Source: Chlorokybus atmophyticus
Taxonomy: Eukaryota > Streptophyta > Chlorokybophyceae > Chlorokybales > Chlorokybaceae
DNA length: 64,000 nt
Assembly: GCA_009103225.1 (NCBI GenBank)
Contig: RHPI01000026.1
Span: 46,019-110,018, forward strand
Reading direction: 5' to 3'
The notes beneath the pieces were generated by a model, which saw nothing but the letters and a program-made list of their open reading frames with translations, had not been told where the DNA came from and did not search any database. Positions 55,495 to 64,000 of this stretch are shown piece after piece (position 1 is the first letter of the stretch; every line of letters begins with the position of its first letter). The position numbers and the translations under genes were made by a program.

Positions 55495-57990
55495 TCACGC
55501 TTGTCGTGTGGCCGCATCATACGCTGCACGACACTCTTCAGGCAGCAACGCCTTGACCTCCATGACAGAAAATGATGGCTCAGGCAGTTTCTCAATGGCG
55601 GCCGCGCACACCTCCGGACGCAACTTCCACCTACGCAGCGTGCTCCTGTAGGACGGGATGGCGTCTAATGGGGGACCCCTCGCTGTGCAAGCCTGAGCAA
55701 CAAAGCATGTTGTGAGTCCCACGCGTGCACACACACATACGTCACACAGAGGTAGCCAACGCAGGAACATGTGCATGTGGGTGGGTGGGTGCGCGCACGC
55801 ATGTGTGTGTGCAAACAGTGCACACATGCATTCGGGCGCACTTGTGTGCGCATACGCCTGTGAGTGTTGACTTGTATGCAAGTCTGCACGCACACACATG
55901 CACATGTACGCACGCGCCCGCAAGCGCCTGTACAAACCAACATACCCAGTGATCGGTTCCAAGTCTGTGTAGGTAAAACCGCCACAGCGGTTGGTGTACG
56001 CCGTCGATCCAGACGCCAGCCCACTTCGCCCACACGTCGTCGCCGTCGTAGCGAAACTCCGCGCGGCACAGCGCAAACCCGAGCCCAGCACCAACCGCCT
56101 TCACGTAAGCCTCCTTCATCGTCCAGTACCTGTGACATGTAAACTCACACGTTGTCCACAGACTGTTGCTAAACCAAGGAGCTGCAAGCTTACACAGCTG
56201 TGCACATGCACACACTGCGGCAGTTGTGCATATCACTTCTTGAAGTCGCACAGACGCACACAAACGCACGCTCGCACGCACGCTTACTGTTAGTTGCCTA
56301 ATATGTCTTTGACTGACATGGCGTCAAAAACTTGTGTGAGATACTTGTGCAAATGTGCGCTTCGCAATATGACAAGTAGCTAGCACTACACAGATACCCA
56401 CCACCCACCTGTAGAACTGGTTCAGAAGTGCTTCATCCGAATCCGTTCCACCCGTCCTCATCGTCCTCCACTCCCGTTCCGTGAAGCAGTTCCTGAACGC
56501 TTCAATAAACGCCTCTGCCCCACTCTTCTTGCCAGAAGGAGCGTGTGACATGATGTCCGCGCCGGAGAGACACAGCGGCTCCGACGCGATCACCACGTAG
56601 TCGCCGTGGTGAGAAGCGTTGAAGTTGAAGTTGGGGAAGGGGCAAGAGGGGGGGAGGGGGGTGGCCTGTGGGTTGTGTGTGCTTTGAGAGGTGGCTGACA
56701 GAATCATGCTTGCTGGTTACTAAAGTCAGTTGTATACATGTGCGTGTGCGCGTGTGTGTGTGCATGTGCACACCCTCATGCGCACACAATGCGCGGGTGT
56801 GCGCATTCGCGTGCACGTATGTGTGCGTCTGTCTCAGCAACTCACCAGGAAGGGTTTGTTCTCGCGTGTGCGGCGGATGTCAACGCGGTCGTACGGTATG
56901 CCCAGGACTTTATGGACAAGCTGACGCTGGAGCAGCCTTGACACCATTGCGCGCTTCCTGTCCTCCATCCTCATAAACCTGTTGAATTGCACGTTTGGTG
57001 AAGCACAACATGTGACAAACACACTCACAGGCACACCCACACACATACTTGCACATGCTAATGCTTTGCAATGAAGCTTACTTGATGCTCATGTTGTGTG
57101 TGTGTGTTGAAGCACAACAACACACGCACACGCGCACGCTCACGCTTGAATCATACCCTCTAGCAATCATACCGCCACCCACACCTACACCTACACTCAC
57201 TCTCACTCTCGCGCTTACTTGTTGACTTGCTCTGTTTCGGCCTGGTCGAGCAACGACAAGCAGAGCTTCCACTCAGTGTCGCCGGGCTGCCAGGTCGCCG
57301 TGTTGACCGCCCAGCGCTGAACGCCCTCGGACATGACTGCCATGTCAACCTCACTGAGGTCGAGGTCGTCGGCTTCTTCAAAAGCAGCCTTGCCCACCAC
57401 TGAAGACAACATACATATGTGTATGTTTGGTGTTGTGTGTATGCGTGTATATTTTGGGTTGTGTATCTCACTCTGCTGGCAAGCATTTTGGTAGTGGTGG
57501 CAATACCTGACTTGCTGGCTGCAAATGTGTGTGAGATGGAAGCTCAATGCAGACAACGCAAGTTGCATGGACGCAAAGAGTACGTGCTGTGCAGCTCATG
57601 CACGCATGCTTGTATGGAATAGAATGCTTGCAACTGTGGAAGCGAGTGAAAAGACCAACCTGAGTGTGAAGGAGCGTGGTCATGCTGCTGAGGTAGGGCG
57701 CCTAGCGGCCACACTTGTCTCGCCATGCTTGAGCACCGCTCGTAGTTGCTGTCGTAAGCTAGCGCTTCGTCAGGCAGCAGAACAAGAGGGTCGTCCTCGA
57801 CCTCGTCCTCGTCCTCCTCCTGCTCCTCTTTCTCCTGCTCAGCCTTATGGCTGTGCTTATCCTCCGCAGCGATATGCTGCAGGGCGGGCTTAAGCACTTC
57901 AATGCTGCTGCTGCTGCTGCCATGCTGGCAGTCTGATACTACCGGCACCGTACCTTCCGCTGCTACCTCGTGCCTCCACGTGGCGAGCAT
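55495..57990 (-). CDS. 4'-phosphopantetheinyl transferase (AASDHPPT/Sfp type)
   Basis: Transfers the phosphopantetheine arm of coenzyme A to a serine of acyl- or peptidyl-carrier proteins, activating fatty-acid, polyketide or lysine-pathway enzymes. Six minus-strand exons join in phase: 57660-57990, 57219-57399, 56846-56978, 56409-56665, 55946-56129 and 55495-55692, giving 427 residues. The order of motifs matches human AASDHPPT: RWAVNTATWQPGDTEW, RQLVHKVLGIPYDRVDIRRT, RENKPFL, FNASHHGDYVVIASEP, then SGADIM (metal-binding Asp), CFTEREWRTM and the catalytic YWTMKEAYVKAVGAGLGF (Glu and Lys). The N-terminal about 110 residues are extra, with an acidic run (EKEEQEEDEDEVEDD), and may be regulatory or a targeting region. 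The first in-frame ATG after the upstream stop is 57990; it sits in the loop of a perfect hairpin. Introns are rich in CA/CG repeats. Confidence 0.93.
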
Positions 57991-58005
57991 GCCACGTGGA
58001 GGCAC
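57970..58005. promoter_or_regulatory. Perfect 15-bp hairpin displaying the start codon
   Basis: GTGCCTCCACGTGGC (57970-57984) is exactly inverted at 57991-58005. The 6-base loop on the sense (minus) strand is ATGCTC, whose ATG is the inferred start of the phosphopantetheinyl transferase. Each arm contains the palindrome CACGTG, a G-box/E-box core. It could act in DNA (bHLH/bZIP binding) or in mRNA (start-codon access). Confidence 0.75.
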
Positions 58006-58769
58006 AGCGCTAGCTAACGGCCCCTGCCTCCTCCACCGCCGCCGCCGCCGTCTCCCCGCCCGGCAGCGTGGCCTGAACTGCTGTTAAGAGCTGACCGACG
58101 CCGCTTGACCGCCGTTAACTTTGACTGACGTTACGCAAGCTTTGAAGAATACGGTCAGGTGCGACGGATGACGGTGACCAGCGCTGCTTACGTCTTTAAG
58201 ATACAGCATGCCTGTTGGTTAGCTCAACCAATCAATCTGCAGGTGAACCTGGTTTGTTAACCGCGGCGGCGGCGGCGGCGGTCTTGGTGTGGTTGCTGAG
58301 GTGATCGCTCACATACACACACATCTAGCGTATGTGAGTTGATGTGAGGAATAACACTCAGCAGAGTTGGGCTTGGATGTGTACATTTGCAGCTGCTGAT
58401 GGCTGTGTGTTGTGACACATTCCTGTATGCAACGTGTGCTGTCACTGCTCGCTGTTGGCAAGTGAGAATGAGCATCGTTTGTCATTGAAATTATGAACAA
58501 GTAGGTATTGCAGTGTCTCGATGCAAATATGCCATGCAGCTTGCTTGAGTGCGCGCATGTGTGCGTGTGCGTGTGTGAGCATTCTCGAGCATTCTCTAAC
58601 ATTATTCAAGATTATTCAAGATACAGCTTCAAGTCGTCTTGCCGTCAATCACTATTGGAGTCATGTTCTCACAGCACAACACACCAGGTGAAGACGCCAT
58701 ACCATGCGCACACACCCACACACACCCACAACACGAGCTGAGACAACACTCCACCCCACAGCGCATGCG
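57991..58769. promoter_or_regulatory. Divergent intergenic region
   Basis: Separates the starts of the phosphopantetheinyl transferase (minus) and the acidic-protein gene (plus). It has GGC runs near 58035-58060 and 58262-58282 and CA-rich patches near 58560 and 58720. No gene recognised. Confidence 0.4.
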
Positions 58770-60703
58770 ATGTCGACCTCATCCGTCGAAGACCCCATCA
58801 CCGAGAACCTCAGTAACAATGCTGGTGCCGACGACGACGATCACTACACCACTGACGACGACTTCGAACCCTACGACGAGGACTTCCACTCCGCCAACAC
58901 CTCCATTAATGCCAACTCAGTCAGCAACGACGTCGAGGCCAGCGCAGACATCTCTGTCGCCTTCGTCAGGGCCAGCGATGATGGCGGAGAGGAGGGCGAG
59001 GAGGCTTACAAGTCAGCGAGTGGAAGTGTTGGTGTGCGTGGCACGCAGAGTGTGAGCAACAGCGTGGACAACAGTGTGGGATTCAGTGTGGGCATTAGTG
59101 AGAGTGTTGAAGATGGGAGCGTTGGGGAGGTGGGTGGTGGTGGAAGTGAGAGGGGTGGGAGTGGGTGTGGGAGTGGAGAAGGTGGGAGTGGAGAGGATGA
59201 CGAAGGGGAGGAGTATTACAGTGAGAGATTTGAGACGGATGAGGTGAGTCTCTCTCCCTTTTCAGGTCCACACGCATGTACGCACTCGCTCACGCACAAG
59301 CACACGTGCGCGCGCTCTTGTACGCATACCTCCACATCCCCACACACGCGCCCGCCCGCCCGCCCGCATGTGCTTGCCATCACACAACCCCTCACCCTTC
59401 ACCCCTGACAGGACACCGCATCGCCAGCGAGCAGCACCAGCGTCGTTTCGTTGGCACGGGATGACACTGGGAGGTCAGTGTGGGCTGAGATGGAAGCGGA
59501 TGTGCGGGCCAGGATGGCCGAGCGGATTGGGCGGGGAGGGAGGGCGAGAGGGAGGAGGAGACAGCGGGGAGGTACGGGTGTTGGTCGGGTGTTGGGATTG
59601 GTTTCTGCATGTGCGTGTGCGTGTGGGTAGGAGGGGGTGTTTACGCGTGCGTGCGTGTGTGCTTTTGTCCAACTCCTGTACTTGAGTTAGTCACTCCCTG
59701 CCTCACGCACTCGCACTCAGTCGCTCACACTTGCACGTACTCATTTACTCACATGCAGGGCCAAACCAACTACTGCCGAATGAAGTCTTGCACATCCTTT
59801 GCGAGCGAATAACCAGCCAAAGTGCAACAGACGCCAACTCTCAACTGCAACAACAGACACGCTTGCGTCGACCCGGCAAATGCCAACCCAACGCAACAGT
59901 GCCCGCGGACTGGCTCGCGAAGCTACGCGCCGCCAATGTCACCCACGCCATCAAACAGGTAGGACCTAACTGTGTGTGTGTGCTGTTGTGTGATGTGCAT
60001 TCGCGCGCATGCGCGCGTGTGTGTGCGTGCGTGTGTGCGTGCGCATGTGCTTGTGGCGCGCATTTGTGTGCGACGCGCATCTGCGTGTGCACATGTGCGC
60101 GTGTTTGCATTCTTTCAACCACAAGTGACCCAATGTTGAAACATCCTCCAGCCACTTGATGACAAGTTCTCCACACGTCCAACCATCCCGCCCTCGACTG
60201 CGCGTTCATCCTTCATCGACACCTCGACCGTGCGCTTGCAAGCCCGCGAGTACGACTCGGTCGTACTCACGGGTGGGACGCGCTTCACCCAACATCACGA
60301 TGTGGTCTCTCAGATAGGAGACTTCTTCCAACAATTGACTACCATGCAACGAGCGCGTGACAGCGAGTCCACATTTGCACGCACGGCGGGGGAGCTGTTG
60401 GGTGAAGTGTTATTGGGTGGTGAACAGAGAAGGGAGAGGTGTTATCTTAGTGCGAGGGATGTGTTGTGGGAGAGTGAGGGGGTGCGGCTGAAGGCAGACA
60501 AGTTGTTGTTGGGTGAGGATCTTGTTGCGGATGTTGTGAGTGGGGTGGCCGAGGAGGCGGTGAGGTTGCGCAAGGAAGTGGAGGAGGCCAGAAGAGAGGT
60601 GTTGTTGGGTCGGGAAGAAAGAGGAGGAGAAGACCTGTTTGCAAGGGTGCTGCAGGAGAGCAAACAGCTGAGGCATACTGCGGCTGCCATCCTTTCCAAG
60701 TGA
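58770..60703 (+). CDS. Unknown protein: acidic Ser/Gly N-terminus, helical C-terminus
   Basis: Not recognised. Four exons join in phase: 58770-59243, 59412-59571, 59759-59958 and 60152-60703, giving 461 residues. Residues 1-158 are strongly acidic and low-complexity (GADDDDHYTTDDDFEPYDED), with a V-S-rich pseudo-repeat (SVSNSVDNSVGFSVGISESV) and a Gly/Ser/Glu tail. A basic patch (GRGGRARGRRRQRGG) follows. Then comes a more conserved-looking part (LPNEVLHILCERI; VPADWLAKLRAANVTHAIKQ), a linker (PPSTARSSFIDTSTVRLQ) and a long helical C-terminus (EEAVRLRKEVEEARREVLLG) likely to form a coiled coil. The start is the ATG before STSSVEDPI; an in-frame ATG 22 codons upstream (58704) lies in CA-repeat sequence and is less likely. 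Confidence 0.75.
59975..60112. repeat. GT/GC alternating tract in an intron
   Basis: A long alternating purine-pyrimidine run (GCGCGCATGCGCGCGTGTGT and similar) fills most of intron 3 of the acidic-protein gene; strongly Z-DNA-prone. Confidence 0.75.
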
Positions 60704-61134
60704 CGGGTTGGGTGTATAGTGTTGTGTAGGTGTACAGGTGAGTTTATAGCGTGTACATGTTGACATATACCCAACCATTGTATATCGTGGCTCATGGTAA
60801 ATGTGCTACTATATTACTGGTTCTCGCTCAAAAGACAAGCCCATTGCAGCTGTTCAAGTAACATCCAACTTGTTGCGACAGTTGTGGAAACAGCTTGACA
60901 TATCGAATGATTTTACTACACAGCAAGTTTCTAACAGTGGGAATTCCCCTGAGCCTCCATTGTAACCATCATAACAATGGGAAAGAATGTGTGTGTATAC
61001 CCCTAAACAACTCCTCTCTCTCTTGCTGGCCACCGGCTTGCTTTCGCACCGATTAGCAACCACCAGCAGCAGCAACAAATACTACCTCTTCTCTATCCCA
61101 TGTGTTCACCCCTTAGCGCGTGAGACTTGTCGAA
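60704..61134. other. Short intergenic region between convergent genes
   Basis: No gene recognised. TGTAA near 60962 may serve the plus-strand gene. Confidence 0.45.
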
Positions 61135-63547
61135 TCACAGCGTGTTGGTGTTGAGTGCAGCGGCGGGCTGTTCAAACTCGGGGAGTGCGGTCATCATCTC
61201 CTTCTTGACGAAGGCCGACAGCTGCCAGGACGCCAGCTCGAAGGCCACGAAGGCCGCCGCGTTCGTTGGGAACGCGCGCAGGATCGCGGGGACGAAACCG
61301 GCGTAGAGACCACGTACACCGGAAGTCCTCGCCAACTGTTCACACGCATATATACACATGAACGTTGTTATGCTGTGTTGTTGCAATGTCCAGACGCAAT
61401 TGAGTTGTGCATACGCTGGCGTGCAACAACATCCTGATCTCATGCCTCATGTGTGGTGTTTAGATCAAAAGGTGCTTACTAACAAATCAACGAGTAGTAA
61501 AGGCATCATATGTAGGGTTGCAATGATGTGGTGGTGAATGTGGCAAGCAGCACATACCACATGGAGCTGTTGGAAAACGGTCCCCCGTGCAGCGCCCGCG
61601 ATGGCCTCGGTCTGTATCCTGGTCTTGATGACATCAACTGGCAACACTATCGCCCAGAACTGCACATCGTGCGATGATGTCAACTATGCATTCAAGGTGT
61701 CAAGTAAATATAAGTGCCCGCATAGGCATGCGGGCACTGATCACGCACAGCATCCTACACGAATTCGCACAAATGTAGACGCACGCACGCAAGAAGACAC
61801 ACGCGCCATACGTGCACGCACAGGCACAGGCACAGGCATGCGCGCTTGAACACACGAACACGCACACGCACACGCACACGCACACTGGCACATGCACGCA
61901 CACACGCATGCACGATACACAAGCGAGACATCCACTCTCAACATGGTGAACTCTCCACTCACCGCTACCCCAGCGAGTCCCCCCGATACCACCGCCGCCG
62001 CCCCCTCCACCGCGACCTTCCTCGCCGTGATACTGCTATCTGCGCGGTCGGCCTCCGTCGCGCCGAGCCAGCGGGCGACGCGAGGCCGCAGCGCCTCGTA
62101 CGACGCGAAGTAGGCCACGTTGCCGGGGGACTCGCGGAGGACCGTCGCCCCAAAACCTCTGAACAAGCCACGGACCTGGGGGACAACATGACAGGATCAC
62201 ACTGATGGTACTGTAAGACAACACGCAAGGCATCTCAGCAACACAGTGTTGTGTATACTGTTTTTTGCTGGGCAAGGCACATCATCGAACATATCAGCAG
62301 TATGGTCTGGTGAGCATACTCCAAGATCGAGTGGTAATGAAAGAAGTCGCACGCTGATCGGCAAGTATTGGGCTTGATGCAAGGTTTTAGTTCCATCAGT
62401 ATGCATGCAGATATTCGATACAACACACGTGCGCACGCTTACCCCCTCTGTGGCGACGGTCTTGCGCACAACGTCCATGGCGCCGCCGTACCCCGCGCCT
62501 CCCATGCCCACTTGCATCCGACACTGGAAGGAAAAATCCTCAATTGCAACCCAACATTGTTACAAGTAATGGGAATGGACAAGGAGAACTAGTGTCTTAC
62601 CTTCACGAGCTCCACAGGCGTGAGTATGCCCGCCACCGCTGCACCAGCGGCCGCGCCACCCAGAGCGACAGCCTTCCAACTGGTCGTGCCGTCCTTGTTG
62701 GCCTGTACGTAAGTCAGTGTTTGAGTTATGCTGTTATGCATGTAGTACACATCTTTTGTTGGGATGACATGTTGTGTGTGCGTGTGAATATGCTCCCATA
62801 CGCAAACGCATGCATCGCGCTTGTCCATACCTGTGCGCAGCACGCGCACACCCACACATGTTCATGTTTGTATAAGTGCACACGCACGCACGCACGCGCA
62901 CCCACTCATGCAAGTGTCACGTGAGTGTTTCAGCGTACACGCACACATACACACACAAATGCAAGCGCGCGCACGCATGCACACTTACCCTTGTGTGCAT
63001 ACATTCTCGCATGCGCGCACTTATACATCACTATCATCTGCTGAACCAACAAGATCCGCATCCTGAATGACAGTTTCCAACCTCTCCACTCACCGGCAGT
63101 GCCTTCTTCACGCCGCTGTACACAGCAAACAGCACCGCATTCTCCAACGGCGATCCTATCAACGGGGAGGAGGCGCCCCTGTACAAACCCCGCACCTGCA
63201 ACCAAAAACAGCGTGCATGACGTCAAACGACTTGTTTGTAAACAAGAAACAGCTGCCAACACAGTAACACAACATAGCATAACACAAGCGTACCCCTTCG
63301 TGACGCATGATGTCCGTGAAACAGTGCCACAAGCCTCGGTACTGCCGTCTAGCCGCTTGCGACTGCAACCGAACCTGATTTCACATCGAGTGTCAATACA
63401 CAAATCAAGTCTAACAACCATCCAACGGATTAGCACAAACAATACGATACGCACCTTGCAGGTGTCGAAAGGGTGGCCGGCGGCGACGCTGGCCACGCCG
63501 GCAGCCACGCCAGCGGCGAAATCGGCGAACCCTTGAGACATCACCAT
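61135..63547 (-). CDS. Mitochondrial carrier (SLC25 family)
   Basis: Inner-membrane solute carrier. Eight minus-strand exons join in phase 0: 63455-63547, 63294-63374, 63094-63195, 62601-62702, 62443-62523, 61963-62175, 61558-61659 and 61135-61335, giving 324 residues, the usual length. Three homologous repeats each carry the signature PxD/ExxK/R: HPFDTCKVRLQSQ, TPVELVKCRMQVG and LPVDVIKTRIQTE. The even-helix glycines appear as RGLYRGASSPLIGSPLENA, RGLFRGFGATVLRESPGN and RGLYAGFVPAILRAFPTN. The second repeat (PVELVKCRMQ) resembles basic-amino-acid, ornithine and carnitine carriers, so that substrate class is the best guess; ArgGluSer in repeat 2 fits it too. The start was set at ATG 63547; a second ATG two codons in (63541) is equally possible. 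Every intron falls between codons. Several introns hold CA/CG tracts. Confidence 0.92.
61735..61925. repeat. CA/CG-rich alternating tract in an intron
   Basis: Dense ACGCAC/CACACG repeats in the carrier intron between exons 61963-62175 and 61558-61659. A similar tract lies at about 62870-63040 in another intron of this gene. Confidence 0.7.
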
Positions 63548-64000
63548 TGCGTGTGCTTGTGCTTCTTGCGCGCGAGAGAGAGTGGCCACACGAGCCTCAC
63601 TCGCTCTCGAGAGAAAATGCTAGGAGGAGGACAATGCAACACCACCAGCCATTGTTGTTGTTGTTGTTGTTGTTGTTGACGACGTGTCAAGTGTTGGTCA
63701 AGAGGGTGCTGTGTAAGGAATCAGTTGGCACAAGCCCGTGTGTTGTAGGTAAGGCTTGTGTGTGTTGTTGCAATTGCACAGCTTGTCTGCTTGGCAATCT
63801 GGGTCACAACCTGATTTGCGACACACAACAGAAGCGTGAGATCAGCGCTTCTGAAACAACTACCGACGACATGACTATGAGTGCTTTTCTTCAATGATAA
63901 TCAAACATTGAGAGTAACCAAAGAGAGATCCAGCATGTGTTGCTCGTTGTGTGGTTATTGAGATATTTAGTAACATGTGTGTGTATGTGTGCGGGGGGGG
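63548..64000. other. Upstream of carrier gene, window end
   Basis: Presumed promoter of the mitochondrial carrier. It holds a TTG/GTT trinucleotide run (about 63652-63678) and ends in a poly-G run. No further gene is recognised. Confidence 0.4.

Noticed and set aside
57544-58005. GTG codon at 58005 as start of the phosphopantetheinyl transferase
   Set aside because: GTG starts are not expected in nuclear genes. The first in-frame ATG is at 57990.
1-64000. CRISPR arrays, bacterial operons, prophage or plasmid features
   Set aside because: Introns in nearly every gene and eukaryotic gene families show nuclear DNA. No regularly spaced repeats of CRISPR type exist.
1-64000. tRNA, rRNA or telomere repeats
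   Set aside because: A by-eye search for TTCGA-type T-loops with matching stems, conserved rRNA segments and TTTAGGG/TTTTAGGG arrays found nothing convincing. A tRNAscan-SE run would decide for tRNAs.

Overview
The window is nuclear DNA of an intron-rich photosynthetic eukaryote, most likely a green alga. Four things point that way: genes typical of the green lineage (a Rubisco-activase-like AAA+ protein, a Ycf45/SPD1-type P-loop protein, a DUF212 protein, and a small membrane protein with a transit-like N-terminus); short introns with GT...(T)GCAG borders; TGTAA motifs behind several stop codons, the poly(A) signal known from chlorophytes; and frequent CA/CG-rich and CT/GT microsatellites. 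I cannot name the species. Exon models were built by hand from splice borders, phase continuity and family motifs, so exact ends, especially 5' ends, are inferences.

Layout. 1-6.6 kb: SUMO (+), then a cryptic minus-strand coding patch and a decayed helical-repeat-like gene. 6.6-11.7 kb: AT-rich and gene-poor, with retroelement-like debris. 11.7-17.6 kb: an unknown Ser/Arg-rich protein (+) converging on a 13-exon Rubisco-activase-like gene (-). 18.9-26.8 kb: one huge, mostly low-complexity 2172-residue protein (+) ending in a CaaX box. 27.9-31.2 kb: a divergent pair, DUF212 (-) and a small plastid-type membrane protein (+). 32.1-33.0 kb: a PLAC8 cysteine-rich protein (-). 35.2-36.5 kb: a broken YVDD reverse transcriptase (-). 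37.6-41.4 kb: Ycf45/SPD1-like protein (+). 42.7-45.0 kb: a TPR-like protein (-). 46.7-49.2 kb: ubiquilin/DSK2 (+). 51.2-52.6 kb: a mobile element with about 600-bp terminal inverted repeats and a 7-bp target-site duplication. 53.3-54.4 kb: a small secreted protein (+). 55.5-58.0 kb: an Sfp/AASDHPPT-type phosphopantetheinyl transferase (-). 58.8-60.7 kb: an unknown acidic/coiled protein (+). 61.1-63.5 kb: a mitochondrial (SLC25) carrier (-).

There is no operon logic. Neighbours are functionally unrelated housekeeping, plastid and protein-quality-control genes (SUMO and ubiquilin are both ubiquitin-fold pathway genes, about 45 kb apart). Four pairs are divergently arranged and could share promoters. 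The most unusual items are the giant CaaX protein with internal exon-intron duplication, the long-TIR element, a start codon displayed in the loop of a perfect 15-bp hairpin in the phosphopantetheinyl transferase gene, and a 10-nt microexon plus a GC-AG intron in the Rubisco-activase-like gene.
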